The notes below the pieces were generated by a model. The model saw nothing but the letters and a program-made list of their open reading frames with translations, was not told the origin of the DNA and did not search any database. Shown piece after piece: positions 1 through 8,728 of a DNA stretch of 38,866 nucleotides; the stretch's first letter is position 1; every line of letters begins with the position of its first letter. This DNA comes from an uncultured Clostridia bacterium (GTDB lineage Bacteria > Bacillota > Clostridia > Christensenellales > CAG-917), in the NCBI GenBank assembly GCA_947589395.1, contig CANQAA010000005.1, positions 1-38,866 of the forward strand, given 5' to 3'. A program made the position numbers and the translations under genes.

Positions 1-900
1 GACGTATAGGTCGTACATATTGAGCGTCTTGACGGGCAAAACGCGCTTTCTCAAGGCGACGTATCTGTGCAATGGCTCAAGTCCCTTGTCCACCGCCGCA
101 AGCAGCTTTTCGTAACACTCGGTAGGCACGTTTTCGCGATACATCGCGTACTCGAGCGAGCTTGAAAACTTTTTCGTCTTTGCAAAGAACCAATCTTTTT
201 TGACGTTGCCCGCGTAGTTTGCCGCAAGCATGTTGACGTGATCGCGATATATCGAGAACATACCGGCAAAAGCGCGCGCCCTCACCTTTTGAGAGGGACT
301 TTGCAAAAGCATTCCGTAGACGCCGTGACTGAGCTGCACCCTGTTGCCGTGCTCGTCCGTGACATGAGGAAATTTGATGTCCGCGTTGTCGAACATGCCG
401 AACACGTCCTCGTTTGTGTCCGCAAATATGCCCACTTCGCTCAATATCTTCTCCTCTTCTTTTGAGAGGATGATGGCCTTGTTCCTCAATATCTCCTTGA
501 AAAAGACGCTGTAGTTTTCAAGTTCCTTGTCGTTTGCAAGCTCCTCGAGCCGTTTTACGCTGAGTTGCGCAAGCTCGGGAACGATATATGACGTCGCCGA
601 GTCGAAGCTCACGATCAACATCTCCGCCTTTGAGGTCATGCCCTGATAGAGGGCGACGCGCGTGTCGACGTCGTGCGCAAGTTTGGCGTATTGATATAGC
701 CTCGATATCTCCTTTGAAAGCTCGGAGTTCAGTTTGAGACACGCCTTGAGGCTTTCTATGTCCTCAAGTTTGCCGTGATATTTATCCATATCCTCGAGCC
801 TGCGCTTCGCGCTTTCAAGCGCGTCCTCCCAAGCCTTGTCGCTTTCAAATATATCGCTCAGTTTCCATTTGTAAAAGCTCAGATCGTTTTTAAGTTCCAT
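1..900 (-). CDS. pepF: Oligoendopeptidase F, M3B zinc peptidase family (N-terminal half, cut by the window edge)
   Basis: The reading frame is open from the ATG at 898-900 to the window edge and gives 300 residues. The start (MELKNDLSFYKWKLSDIF) and the long helical segments that follow fit the N-terminal region of PepF-type oligoendopeptidases, cytoplasmic zinc enzymes that cut short peptides. The family is about 600 residues long, and the HExxH zinc site lies in the missing half, so catalysis cannot be checked here. A clear GGAGG site stands 4 bases before the start. The gene is last of four leftward genes after the topoisomerase pair and DUF1846, with a 32-base gap, so it is probably cotranscribed. 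The family call rests on the N-terminal pattern only; another M3 peptidase is the main alternative. Confidence 0.75.
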   Translation of the reverse strand, partial: MELKNDLSFYKWKLSDIFESDKAWEDALESAKRRLEDMDKYHGKLEDIESLKACLKLNSELSKEISRLYQYAKLAHDVDTRVALYQGMTSKAEMLIVSFDSATSYIVPELAQLSVKRLEELANDKELENYSVFFKEILRNKAIILSKEEEKILSEVGIFADTNEDVFGMFDNADIKFPHVTDEHGNRVQLSHGVYGMLLQSPSQKVRARAFAGMFSIYRDHVNMLAANYAGNVKKDWFFAKTKKFSSSLEYAMYRENVPTECYEKLLAAVDKGLEPLHRYVALRKRVLPVKTLNMYDLYV

Positions 901-932
901 TTTTCCTCCACACAAACATTAACAAAATATTT

Positions 933-2417
933 TTACTCGTTGAAGAGCGCGTTGTCCACGAACTCCGGCTCGCAAGTGAGATTTATGCCCAACTTTCTTA
1001 ATGGCGCTTCTTCCGTTTTTGAAAGCATATATGTCGAGTGCGCCTCGCAGCCCTGCAAAAACGTGAGTTGCTCAACCGCGCTTGCGGCGGTTGCGTCCGT
1101 AGCCGCGCAAATGGAGAGGGCGATGAGCGCCTCTTCGAGCGACAGCGTGTTGCGCTTTTCTTTGAGCACTTTGGTCTTGAGATCGAGTATCGGTCCTATG
1201 ACGTAGGGCGAGATGAGCTTTTGACGGTCGTGCATGCCGGCAAGCTCCTTCACGCTGTTGAAAATGCAAGCCGCCGCCGCGCTCATTCTTTCGCTGTTCT
1301 TGCCCGTGACGATCTTCCCGTTTGGGAGTTCGAGCGCGATCGCGCCGCGCGAATTGTTTTTCTCGTTCTTTTTGTTTGCCGCCTCGACGACGGGACGTAT
1401 GGCGGGAGTGATGGCGAGCTTTGACATCAAAAACTCCAACCTGCTTACGGTTTTTTCGTCCGCCCTGCCTATCTTCAGATCGCAAAGCGCCTTATAATAT
1501 CTCCTCAAGATCTCCTGCTTTGACGCCTCCCTGCACGCCTCGTCGTCAACAATGCAATAGCCCGCCATGTTGACGCCCATATCCGTCGGGGACTTGTAGA
1601 TGCACTCCTTGCCCGTTATCTTCGTGAGGATGCTGCTGACAACGGGGAACACCTCGATGTCCCTGTTGTAGTTGACGGTTATCTTGCCGTACGCTTCGAG
1701 GTGAAAGTTGTCCACCTTGTTGACGTCCTGAAGATCCGCCGTCGCCGCCTCGTAGGCGAGATTGACGGGGTGATTGAGGGGGAGATTCCAAATCGGGAAG
1801 GTCTCGAACTTGGCGTAGGACGCCTTCACTCCCCTCTTGCTCTCGTGATAGAGTTGACTTAGACACGTCGCGAGCTTGCCGCTTCCCGGTCCGGGCGCGG
1901 TCACGACCACGAGGGGACGGGAAGTCTCGATATACGGGTTCGCGCCGTAGCCTTGATCGGAGACGATGGTGTCTATCTCGTGAGGATAGCCCTTCGTCGG
2001 GGTGTGGATGTAGACCTTCACTCCCCTGTTTTCGAGCTTCTGTTTGAAGCTGAGCGCCCCCTGCTGATTTGTGAACATGGTTATCACGACGGAGTTGATG
2101 AAGATGCCCATTGCGGAGATGTTGTCTATCATCCTCTCAACCTCGCTGCCGTAGGTTATGTCGAAGTCCGCGCGCATTTTGTTGCGCTCTATGTCCCCCG
2201 CGTTTATGCAGACGATGAGCTCCGCCTTGTCCCTGAGCTTTTGGAGCAGCTTGATCTTTGCCGCCTTGTCAAAGCCCGGAAGCACCCTCGCCGCATGCAT
2301 ATCGTCAAAGAGCTTGCCGCCGAACTCCATATAGAGCTTGTCAAATCTGGATATCCTCTCGAGGATATGCTCGGATTGCATTTTCATGTAAAGATCGCTG
2401 TCAAAACCTAATTTCAT
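933..2417 (-). CDS. DUF1846 family protein
   Basis: A 494-residue protein matching the conserved DUF1846 family of Firmicutes, whose biochemical role is not established. It has the usual length and a glycine-rich phosphate-loop-like stretch (APGPGSGK, residues 174-181) within a probable nucleotide-binding fold. No signal peptide or membrane segment is visible, so it should be cytoplasmic. The ATG at 2415-2417 is preferred to the in-frame ATG two codons upstream, because AAGGA (2426-2430) is 8 bases from the former and only 2 from the latter. It follows the topoisomerase A subunit by 14 bases and precedes pepF, so one transcript is likely. The context suggests no function. Confidence 0.88.
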   Translation of the reverse strand: MKLGFDSDLYMKMQSEHILERISRFDKLYMEFGGKLFDDMHAARVLPGFDKAAKIKLLQKLRDKAELIVCINAGDIERNKMRADFDITYGSEVERMIDNISAMGIFINSVVITMFTNQQGALSFKQKLENRGVKVYIHTPTKGYPHEIDTIVSDQGYGANPYIETSRPLVVVTAPGPGSGKLATCLSQLYHESKRGVKASYAKFETFPIWNLPLNHPVNLAYEAATADLQDVNKVDNFHLEAYGKITVNYNRDIEVFPVVSSILTKITGKECIYKSPTDMGVNMAGYCIVDDEACREASKQEILRRYYKALCDLKIGRADEKTVSRLEFLMSKLAITPAIRPVVEAANKKNEKNNSRGAIALELPNGKIVTGKNSERMSAAAACIFNSVKELAGMHDRQKLISPYVIGPILDLKTKVLKEKRNTLSLEEALIALSICAATDATAASAVEQLTFLQGCEAHSTYMLSKTEEAPLRKLGINLTCEPEFVDNALFNE

Positions 2418-2431
2418 AGCCATATTCCTTC

Positions 2432-4873
2432 TTATTGATTGAGTGTGTAAATGTGCGTCGCAAACTCGACTTTTGCGCCCTTGACGAGCTGTTTGCCCTT
2501 TGTGGTTCGGGTCTCCAACTTGATCTGCTCCGTGTTGACAGTCTGAGTTCCGCCGTTTGTCACGATCTGTATGTCATACGGCATCTTGACCGTGTCGATG
2601 AAGACTACTCTGTTGTCGCCCTCGAGCTCAATGAGCTTGACGCCCTTGAGATATCTCGAAGTGGGCTCTATGGTCGCGGTGATCACGCGCTTCATGTTCG
2701 TGGCTTTTGTTATCACGACGATCTCGCCCTCGTCGTCCGCCTGACCTCCGAACACGACGCTGTCGCCGTCGTTGAGCTTGACGCCCTTGACCCCTGCGGC
2801 GTTTCTGCCCTGAAGGGGAATTTCCGTCCCCCTGTATATCAAAATTTGTCCTTGAGAGGTCACTTCCATCACCTGCTTTTCGTCGTCGACGACTTCTGCG
2901 GAGATTACCTCGTCCTTGTCGGCTAAATTTATCGCCTTGATGTACGCCTTGTTCATCGAGGTGAACTCCGAAAGTTCCACCCTCTTGACGTAGCCGCCCC
3001 TTGTGAACAGCACGAGCTCGCCCATTATCGCGCCCTCAAAGAAGATGAGGCTCACGGGATATTCGCCGGATTGCACGTCCGGGCTCAATGTGTTGATCTT
3101 GAAGCCCTTTTCCTTGAACTTCTTTTCGGGGAAGTCCGTGACGTCGAGCTTGACAAGGCTTCCCAAATTTGTTATCGCAACGAGCGCTCCCCTGTTGTTG
3201 ACGGCAAGCGCCTGCTTTGGCAGACTATCAGCGCCTATCGCCCCCACGTCCTTCAGGGCGGCGTAATAGCTCTTTGGCGACATAAACCTGAGCTGTCCGT
3301 CCGCGCTCATCGCGAGCACACCCTCTCTATACGCCTTGACGGGCTCTTCGGGCTCGGAGGAAAAGTCAAGTTCGTCCTCCGCTCCCACGATGACGGTCGC
3401 GCGCTTGACGTCCTGATTGCGCTTTAGCTCCAAAAGCTCCTTTTTGACGACTGTGAGTTGGCGATGCTTTGAGGCAAGGATAGCCTCGTATTCCGCTATG
3501 CGCTGTTTTAGCTCTCTCAACTCCTGCTCGAGTTTTCCCACTTCGAGGCGAGCGAGGCTCTTCAAACGCATGTCGAGTATCGCCTGCGCCTGCACGTCGC
3601 TGAGCGAAAAGCGGCTCATCAACCTCTCTTTTGCCTTTGCGGTCGTTTCGGACTCCTTGATGATCTTTATGACTTCGTCGATGTTTCTTATCGCGACGAG
3701 CAGTCCCTCGACGATCTCCGCCCTCATTTTGGCGGCTTTAAGGTCATAGTTCGTGCGCCTTACGATGACTTCGCGCTGATATTCGATGTAATAGTCGAGA
3801 TATGCGGTGAGACTGAGCTGCTCCGGCTTGCCGTTTGCGATCGCGACCATGTTGACGGAATATCCGATCTCGAGGTTGGATTTTTTCATCAAAAAGTCGA
3901 GGATCTTGTTGGCGTCTGCGTCCTTTCTCAGCTTGATGACCGCGCGCATACCCTTTTTGTCGGACTCGTCCACGATGTCTACTATGCCCTGCAAGGTCTC
4001 CTTGTTCGCTTCTTTTAAGTCCGCAATGCGGGTGAGCAGGTCGGATTTGTTGACCTGATACGGAATTTCGCTGATAATTATGTTCTTCTTGCCGCCATCG
4101 TCGGGTTCGACGTGCACGCGCGACCTTATCTTTATCCTGCCCTTGCCCGTTTCGTATATACTCTCGAGGCTGTCGACGGGGATGATATAGCCCCCAGTCG
4201 GAAAGTCCGGCCCGTGAAAGACGGTGAACAAGTCCTTGATGGTGGCCTTCGGGTTTTCTATCCTCATCACGACCGCGTCTATGCACTCCCCCATATTGTG
4301 AGTTGGAATGTTTGTCGCAAGCCCGACCGCGATGCCGTTTGCGCCGTTGACGAGAAGGTTTGGAAATCTTCCCGGCAAAGTCATGGGCTCTTCGAGACTG
4401 TCGTCGAAGTTTGCCGTCCACTGCACGGTCTCCTTGTCGATGTCCCTTAAAAGCTCGAGCGCGAGAGGGTTCATTCTCGCTTCGGTATATCTCATCGCCG
4501 CCGCGTCGTCGCCGTCCACGCTTCCGAAGTTGCCGTGCCCGTCCACAAGAGGCATTCTCATGGAAAAGGTCTGAGCAAGTCTCACGAGCGCGCCGTAAAC
4601 GGAGCTGTCGCCGTGCGGATGATATTTTCCAAGACAGTCTCCCACGATCCTCGCGCACTTTTTGTGCGGCTTGTCGGGGGTGAGCCCCATCTCATGCATG
4701 GAATAAAGCACCCTGCGCTGAACGGGTTTCAATCCGTCCTCCACTCGCGGAATGGCTCTGTCCAAGATGACGTTCTCGGAGTACGGGATCATCGAGTTGT
4801 GCATGACCTCCTCGAGCACCGTGTTGAGAATTTCCTGTCTGTTTTCAACAATTTCCGTCCTGTTTTTTGCCAT
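2432..4873 (-). CDS. gyrA/parC: Type IIA DNA topoisomerase subunit A (GyrA/ParC family, perhaps topoisomerase IV)
   Basis: This is the DNA breaking and rejoining subunit of a type IIA topoisomerase, 813 residues. The winged-helix core holds the catalytic tyrosine Tyr129 in [10 protein letters not shown], preceded by [12 protein letters not shown] and [14 protein letters not shown] coiled-coil tower follows, then a C-terminal beta-pinwheel from about residue 500. No GyrA box (QRRGGRG-like) is visible in the pinwheel; that box marks true supercoiling gyrases, so a ParC-like decatenase is favoured, although the core looks gyrase-like. In the quinolone region the first serine is kept (Ser90), but the position of E. 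coli Asp87 is Gly94. The start overlaps the stop of subunit B as TAATG, so translation is probably coupled. Whether to call it gyrA or parC remains open. Confidence 0.93.
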   Translation of the reverse strand: MAKNRTEIVENRQEILNTVLEEVMHNSMIPYSENVILDRAIPRVEDGLKPVQRRVLYSMHEMGLTPDKPHKKCARIVGDCLGKYHPHGDSSVYGALVRLAQTFSMRMPLVDGHGNFGSVDGDDAAAMRYTEARMNPLALELLRDIDKETVQWTANFDDSLEEPMTLPGRFPNLLVNGANGIAVGLATNIPTHNMGECIDAVVMRIENPKATIKDLFTVFHGPDFPTGGYIIPVDSLESIYETGKGRIKIRSRVHVEPDDGGKKNIIISEIPYQVNKSDLLTRIADLKEANKETLQGIVDIVDESDKKGMRAVIKLRKDADANKILDFLMKKSNLEIGYSVNMVAIANGKPEQLSLTAYLDYYIEYQREVIVRRTNYDLKAAKMRAEIVEGLLVAIRNIDEVIKIIKESETTAKAKERLMSRFSLSDVQAQAILDMRLKSLARLEVGKLEQELRELKQRIAEYEAILASKHRQLTVVKKELLELKRNQDVKRATVIVGAEDELDFSSEPEEPVKAYREGVLAMSADGQLRFMSPKSYYAALKDVGAIGADSLPKQALAVNNRGALVAITNLGSLVKLDVTDFPEKKFKEKGFKINTLSPDVQSGEYPVSLIFFEGAIMGELVLFTRGGYVKRVELSEFTSMNKAYIKAINLADKDEVISAEVVDDEKQVMEVTSQGQILIYRGTEIPLQGRNAAGVKGVKLNDGDSVVFGGQADDEGEIVVITKATNMKRVITATIEPTSRYLKGVKLIELEGDNRVVFIDTVKMPYDIQIVTNGGTQTVNTEQIKLETRTTKGKQLVKGAKVEFATHIYTLNQ

Positions 4874-6846
4874 TATTCGTTGCTCTCCTGCGGCTGTACT
4901 TTGAAGGTGTCCACCTTGTTGAAATCCGCGTATTTATAGATATAGTCCTTGCGGATGTTGCTGTCGTCGCCCATGAGTATGGTTATGCGCTTGTCCGCCA
5001 TCGCGGCGTCGTCGATGGTCACTCGCGTGAGCGTGCGCTTTGCGGGGTCCATCGTCGTGTCCCAAAGTTGCTCGGGATTCATCTCGCCAAGCCCCTTGAA
5101 ACGTTGAAGCAACGCGTTTTTGCCCATCTTTTTTTGCCCCTCGACGAGCGCCGCGTCGTCGTAGCAATAGAGTATCTCGTCCTTTTTTTGCAGACGATAA
5201 AGCGGCGGCATGCCGATGTAGACATGCCCGTCCAAAATGAGCTGGCGCATATATCTGAAAAAGAATGTGAGCAAAAGCGCCCTTATGTGCGCGCCGTCCT
5301 GGTCTGCGTCCGCGAGAATGATGACTTTGTCGTATCTTAGCGACTCCATGTCGAGCTCGGGCTCTATTCCTATGCCGAGCGCACTGATGAGAGTTGCGAA
5401 TTCCTCGTTTGCGAGAATCTTTTCAAGGTTTGCCTTCTCGACGTTGAGCGGCTTGCCTCTCAAGGGCAAGATAGCCTGAAACATCCTGTCCCTCGCCTGC
5501 TTCGCGCTGCCGCCTGCGGAGTCCCCCTCCACGATAAACAGCTCGTTGATGGAGGGATTTTTGCCCGAACAGCTCGCCAATTTGCCGACGAGTTTCAAGC
5601 TCGCCACCTTGTTTTGCTGACGGCTCAGATCCTTCGCCCTCTTTGCCGCTTCCCTCGTTTTTGCGGCGCCCATAGCCTTTGAAATTATCTTCTCCGCCGT
5701 AGCCTTGAAGCCGCGTTGCAAAAGTAGCTCCGCCAGCGCCTCCGAAACGAGCGTCTCGACTTTTTGTCTGACTTCGGGGTTGCCTAGCCTCCCCTTTGTC
5801 TGTCCTTCGAACTGGACGTTTTGCATCCTCACCGTGACGACCGCGACCATGCCCTCTCTGAAGTCCTCGCCGAGCAAATTCGCCTGCTTGTCCTTGAGAA
5901 TGTTGTTTTTGCGGGCGAAGTCGTTGAAGACCTTTGTCACCGCGCTCTTGAAGCCGACCTCGTGCGTGCCGCCCTCCGCCGTCGGGATGCTGTTGACATA
6001 GGAATATATGCTCTCCGAGTATCCGTCCGTATGCTGAATTGCGGCTTCCACCTCAAAGTGCTCCTCTTTTGCCTGAACATAGAGGGGCTTGTCGTAAAGC
6101 ACCGTCCTTCCCTCGTTGAGATATTGAACGTAGTCCGCAATGCCGCCCTTGTAGCAAAACACGTCGTGCTTGTCCGTGCCGCCGTCGAGGGGCATGCGGT
6201 TGTCGTCGATGATTATGCTCACGCCCTTGTTGAGATACGCGAGATCCCTCATCCTCTCGGCGATAACGGAGTAGTCGAACTTCTCTCTTCCAAACACCCT
6301 TTCGTCGGGCTTGAAGATGACCGAAGTCCCCCTGCCCTTCGTCTTGCCCACTACCGTCAACGGAGTTTTGACGATGCCGCTCTTGATTTTGTTGCCTATC
6401 TGTGGAGAGTAAAATTCCGCGCGATAGAGATATCCGTCGCGCTTGACTTCAACTGTGAGCCACTCGCTCAAAGCGTTCGTCACGGACGCGCCCACGCCGT
6501 GCAGTCCGCCCGAGTAGTTATATTGCCCGTTGTCAAACTTTGCGCCCGCGTGCAACTGCGTGAAAACCACCTCGACGCCGGATATCTTCAGTTTCGGGTG
6601 CTTGTCGACGGGCACGCCCCTGCCGTTGTCCGTGACCCTCACTACGTTGTTGTCCATCAGCTCGATCGACACGGTGTCGCCGTAGCCGTTCGCCGCCTCG
6701 TCGATGGAGTTGTCAACAATTTCCCAAAGGATGTGATGCATGCCCTTTGAACCCGTCGTGCCGATGTACATACCCGGACGCTTCCTTACCGCGTCAAGCC
6801 CCTCGAGCACTCTTATATCGCCGGCTTTGTATTCTTGATTCGTCAT
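4873..6846 (-). CDS. gyrB/parE: Type IIA DNA topoisomerase subunit B (GyrB/ParE family, ATPase)
   Basis: This is the ATP-driven subunit partnering the protein encoded next to it, 657 residues. The GHKL ATPase domain has Glu42 in [18 protein letters not shown] near 73-79 and [14 protein letters not shown] near 113-126. The transducer segment has [19 protein letters not shown]. The TOPRIM domain shows [12 protein letters not shown] (Glu440) and [12 protein letters not shown] (Asp513, Asp515), and the tail has [19 protein letters not shown]. Length and the GGTHExGFKSA segment look somewhat closer to ParE than to GyrB. It is the first gene of the operon. AAAGGA lies just before the ATG and a strong promoter lies about 50 bases upstream. 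The GyrB/ParE assignment by eye is not final. Confidence 0.94.
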   Translation of the reverse strand: MTNQEYKAGDIRVLEGLDAVRKRPGMYIGTTGSKGMHHILWEIVDNSIDEAANGYGDTVSIELMDNNVVRVTDNGRGVPVDKHPKLKISGVEVVFTQLHAGAKFDNGQYNYSGGLHGVGASVTNALSEWLTVEVKRDGYLYRAEFYSPQIGNKIKSGIVKTPLTVVGKTKGRGTSVIFKPDERVFGREKFDYSVIAERMRDLAYLNKGVSIIIDDNRMPLDGGTDKHDVFCYKGGIADYVQYLNEGRTVLYDKPLYVQAKEEHFEVEAAIQHTDGYSESIYSYVNSIPTAEGGTHEVGFKSAVTKVFNDFARKNNILKDKQANLLGEDFREGMVAVVTVRMQNVQFEGQTKGRLGNPEVRQKVETLVSEALAELLLQRGFKATAEKIISKAMGAAKTREAAKRAKDLSRQQNKVASLKLVGKLASCSGKNPSINELFIVEGDSAGGSAKQARDRMFQAILPLRGKPLNVEKANLEKILANEEFATLISALGIGIEPELDMESLRYDKVIILADADQDGAHIRALLLTFFFRYMRQLILDGHVYIGMPPLYRLQKKDEILYCYDDAALVEGQKKMGKNALLQRFKGLGEMNPEQLWDTTMDPAKRTLTRVTIDDAAMADKRITILMGDDSNIRKDYIYKYADFNKVDTFKVQPQESNE

Positions 6847-6894
6847 TTCTTCCTTTAGAGTATATATAACTCGATTATAAAAAATATTAAAATA

Positions 6895-6923
6895 ATTATA
6901 TCATATCTGCGTCCCCAATACAA
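6895..6923 (-). promoter_or_regulatory. Sigma-A promoter of the topoisomerase operon
   Basis: Read leftward, the -35 is TTGTAT (6918-6923) and the -10 is TATAAT (6895-6900), exactly 17 bases apart. Transcription would start near 6888, giving an untranslated leader of about 40 bases that carries the AAAGGA ribosome site. A second TATAAT-like box sits at 6874-6879. Confidence 0.75.
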
Positions 6924-6953
6924 CCATACGGACGAAATTTTTTGTGATTTTGT

Positions 6954-7023
6954 CAAGCCTTGAAGGCTTGGCGACCAAACCTTGAAGGTTTGACTACAAA
7001 AGCGCGCTCGCTTTGAAAGCGAG
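6954..7023. repeat. Three tandem short hairpins, two with a TTGAA loop
   Basis: Three inverted repeats lie in a row: CAAGCC-TTGAA-GGCTTG (6954-6970), CAAACC-TTGAA-GGTTTG (6976-6992) and CTCGCTT-TGA-AAGCGAG (7007-7023). The arms differ while the loops are alike, so the structure rather than the arm sequence seems kept. A larger imperfect hairpin with a bulge follows at 7067-7102 (CGTT-CGCTCGC pairing with GCGAGCG-C-AACG). They lie just upstream of the topoisomerase promoter. Function unknown. Confidence 0.6.
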
Positions 7024-7126
7024 AGAACCTAAAGCGCGAGATGGGCTGCAGTTTGATATAAGTTCACGTTCGCTCGCTTGATAAGTTTTGGCGAGCGCAA
7101 CGAACACTTAAATCGAAGGCTTGTCT

Positions 7127-7687
7127 GAGCACGATGTCACTTGTTCGAAGCATAATTAACGAGCACTTATTCGGAGACTGCATGAGCACGACGGCTCTTA
7201 TTCGAAGCGTTCTTAGACCCCGCTCACTTTCTCGTTTGAAACATTGCACTCTATTCGGGGCGTAGTATGTCCTCGCCCGAGAAAGTATTTTGAAACATTC
7301 TGCTGAGACGGGGTGGAGCCGCAACGGCGGCGACCGTCGGAGTCCGAGCGGTCTTACTTGCAGTGCGCAAGCGGCAGGAGAGTTCTGTTTTTCCTCCTGC
7401 CGCAAGCGGCATAAGCAGAGGCGACCGGCTTTGAGCGAGGCGACTTCCCCTCCCGCACACGACGAGAAGTGTATGTAGAGGATACGCTATATTTGTGTGG
7501 AGAGGGGAAAGCCCGGAGGGAAAGGGTGGGTCTTCTAATTTGGGTGCGCACATCCAACCTAAGTAGAGAACACGCTCATTTGCGTGCTTGAGCACGACGA
7601 GAACTTATTCGAAGCGTACTTAGAAATGATGGCTCTCATTCTAAGCGGGACTTGAGCATGATGGCTCTTGTTTGAAGCATAACTAAC
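7127..7687. repeat. Degenerate 33-34 bp repeat family flanking a hairpin-rich core
   Basis: Copies related to GAGCACGAYGGCTCTTATTC followed by GAAGCGTACTTAG occur at 7127-7160, 7184-7216, 7590-7623, 7626-7653 (partial) and 7654-7687, with a weaker one at 7849-7875. The outermost copies (7138-7180 and 7665-7705) extend as a direct repeat of about 40 bp. The core between them (7217-7589) is GC-rich and holds an inverted repeat with 10-bp arms (7371-7380 with 7394-7403) and a long stem (7445-7452 with 7502-7509, then 7456-7460 with 7495-7499). No convincing reading frame was found. It may be an old non-autonomous mobile element or a repeat-derived RNA; neither is shown. Confidence 0.5.
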
Positions 7688-7740
7688 AAGCACTTAATAT
7701 GGACGCACTTAGTCTAAGTTTAGTTTGACAATCCCCTCAG

Positions 7741-7816
7741 TCTGCGAACGCGTGCACGCGGCGCAGCCGGTCCCCCTTCGGGGTCCCCAACAAATGAGCT
7801 TGCCTCGTTTGTTGGG
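7741..7816. repeat. Palindromic intergenic repeat with a strong hairpin
   Basis: This stretch has a perfect 12-bp palindrome, CGCGTGCACGCG (7749-7760), a short C-run/G-run stem near 7771-7784, and a 13-bp stem made by CCCAACAAATGAG (7786-7798) and CTCGTTTGTTGGG (7804-7816) around a 5-base loop, with one G-T pair. The CCCCTCAG...CCCCTTCGGGG pattern resembles short palindromic repeats scattered between genes of gut Clostridia (from memory; not searched). Confidence 0.5.
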
Positions 7817-7920
7817 TTAGACTTAGGGCGGCCTTGAGCGGATAGTTTGAACACAACGAAAGCACATTCGAAGCGAAGCGACAAGTCTGCAGTTGCGTGG
7901 AGAATCGCGGCTCCCCTGCA

Positions 7921-7951
7921 TGCCAACTGGCAATAAAATTGCCCGTTGGCA
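7921..7951. repeat. Long hairpin next to the tRNA-Trp terminator
   Basis: TGCCAAC (7921-7927) pairs with GTTGGCA (7945-7951). After one mismatch, GGCAAT (7929-7934) pairs with ATTGCC (7938-7943) around an AAA loop. It sits directly beyond the tRNA-Trp terminator and could act as a second, back-up structure for leftward transcription. Confidence 0.5.
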
Positions 7952-7954
7952 AAC

Positions 7955-7981
7955 AAAAAAGTGCCATACAGGCACTTTTTT
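7955..7981 (-). terminator. Intrinsic terminator of tRNA-Trp
   Basis: An 11-bp stem formed by AAAAAAGTGCC (7955-7965) and GGCACTTTTTT (7971-7981) surrounds the loop ATACA. Read leftward it ends in a T-run and begins at the encoded CCA end of the tRNA. Confidence 0.8.
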
Positions 7982-8055
7982 GGCAGGGGAGACGCGATTC
8001 GAACACGCAACCGACGGTTTTGGAGACCGTTGCTCTACCGTTGAGCCACTCCCCT
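7981..8055 (-). tRNA. tRNA-Trp (anticodon CCA)
   Basis: The 75-base leftward gene folds as a cloverleaf. Acceptor strands are AGGGGAG (8049-8055) and CTCCCCT (7985-7991), followed by discriminator G and an encoded CCA (7981-7983). The D-arm has GGCTCAACGGTAGAGC. The anticodon stem ACGGT/ACCGT encloses the loop CTCCAAA with anticodon CCA, and the T-loop is TTCGAAT. It is a single-gene unit with its own promoter and terminator. Confidence 0.97.
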
Positions 8056-8066
8056 ATTGCTTGCAT

Positions 8067-8095
8067 ATTATAGCAAGCATTTTGGAATAAGTCAA
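8067..8095 (-). promoter_or_regulatory. Promoter of tRNA-Trp, with an inverted repeat around the -10 box
   Basis: Read leftward, TTGACT (8090-8095) and TATAAT (8067-8072) are 17 bases apart, a near-consensus sigma-A promoter ending about 11 bases before the tRNA. The -10 lies inside a 7-bp inverted repeat, TGCTTGC (8058-8064) and GCAAGCA (8073-8079). Confidence 0.82.
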
Positions 8096-8141
8096 CAAAA
8101 TACATCAAATTTTGCCGCCTTATGGAATATGGATTTTGAAG

Positions 8142-8170
8142 TTTACAACGCGCAAAATTTATGCTATGAT
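8142..8170 (+). promoter_or_regulatory. Promoter of rnhA, implying a leaderless mRNA
   Basis: TTTACA (8142-8147) and TATGAT (8165-8170) are separated by exactly 17 bases. The start codon of rnhA begins at 8177, 6 bases after the -10 box, where the transcript itself should start. No Shine-Dalgarno sequence is present between the two. Confidence 0.65.
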
Positions 8171-8176
8171 TTTAGC

Positions 8177-8653
8177 ATGGACAAAAAATTTGTTGAGATA
8201 TACACGGACGGCGCGTGCTCGGGCAATCCGGGAACGGGCGGCTGGGGCGCGGTGCTCATCTACGGCGAGCACAAACGCGAAATGTTCGGCGCGGAGGAAA
8301 ACACGACCAACAACCGCATGGAGCTCACCGCGATCATCAAGGGGCTCGAAGCGCTCAAGTTCCCCTGCCGCGTCAATTTGTACAGCGACAGCTCCTACTC
8401 CGTCGATCCTTTCAACAAAAACTGGATAGAGGGCTGGATGCTTCGCGGTTGGCGGACTGCAGGTAAAGACGACGTCAAAAACGTGGATCTTTGGCAAAGG
8501 CTCGTGGAGCTCACAAGGGTGCACGAAGTCACCTTCATCAAGGTCAAAGGACACGCGGACAACGAGCTCAACAACAGATGCGACAAGCTCGCGCGCGACG
8601 CGATCAAAACTCTTCAAAAGCCCGCCGAAGTCAAGTTGCCCGAAAACATCTGA
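8177..8653 (+). CDS. rnhA: Ribonuclease HI
   Basis: A cytoplasmic endonuclease of 158 residues that cuts the RNA strand of RNA-DNA hybrids, for example at R-loops and replication primers. The family acidic residues are present: Asp11 in IYTDGACSGNPG, Glu49 in NNRMELTAI, Asp71 in LYSDSSYSV and Asp136 in NNRCDKLARD, with His126 in KGHADNE. KNVDLWQRL matches the handle region of the E. coli type. The frame is open upstream to 8057, but that extension reaches the tRNA-Trp promoter and lacks similarity, so the ATG at 8177 is preferred. It is a single-gene unit between its own promoter and a two-way terminator. Confidence 0.96.
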   Translation: MDKKFVEIYTDGACSGNPGTGGWGAVLIYGEHKREMFGAEENTTNNRMELTAIIKGLEALKFPCRVNLYSDSSYSVDPFNKNWIEGWMLRGWRTAGKDDVKNVDLWQRLVELTRVHEVTFIKVKGHADNELNNRCDKLARDAIKTLQKPAEVKLPENI

Positions 8654-8670
8654 GCATTGAAATTCATATA

Positions 8671-8703
8671 AAAAATCCAACGACTGCTCGTTGGATTTTT
8701 TTT
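8671..8703. terminator. Bidirectional terminator between rnhA and the EF-G-like gene
   Basis: A 13-bp stem, AAAAATCCAACGA (8671-8683) with TCGTTGGATTTTT (8688-8700), has a 4-base loop CTGC. It is followed by T residues rightward and, read leftward, by a T-run as well, so it can end both convergent genes. Confidence 0.85.
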
Positions 8704-8728
8704 GTTATATTCGTTTAGATTGTCGAAA

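Noticed and set aside
5821-6750. Long rightward open frame of about 309 codons opposite the topoisomerase B gene
   Set aside because: It lies wholly antisense to a well-conserved gene; its composition mirrors that gene and it shows no family motif.
7217-7589. Possible RNase P RNA, SRP RNA or tmRNA in the hairpin-rich core
   Set aside because: Some fragments (GAGGGGAAAGCCCGG) recall RNase P RNA, but the conserved core elements and pairing of these RNAs could not be found.
7064-7595. Short leftward open frames of about 113-114 codons in the gene-free island
   Set aside because: They follow the repeats and hairpins, have no ribosome site and no protein-like composition.
7127-7687. CRISPR array
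   Set aside because: The repeats are degenerate and irregularly spaced, with no uniform spacers and no cas genes.
8057-8176. Upstream extension of the rnhA frame
   Set aside because: It begins at the tRNA-Trp gene boundary, covers both promoters and lacks similarity to RNase HI.
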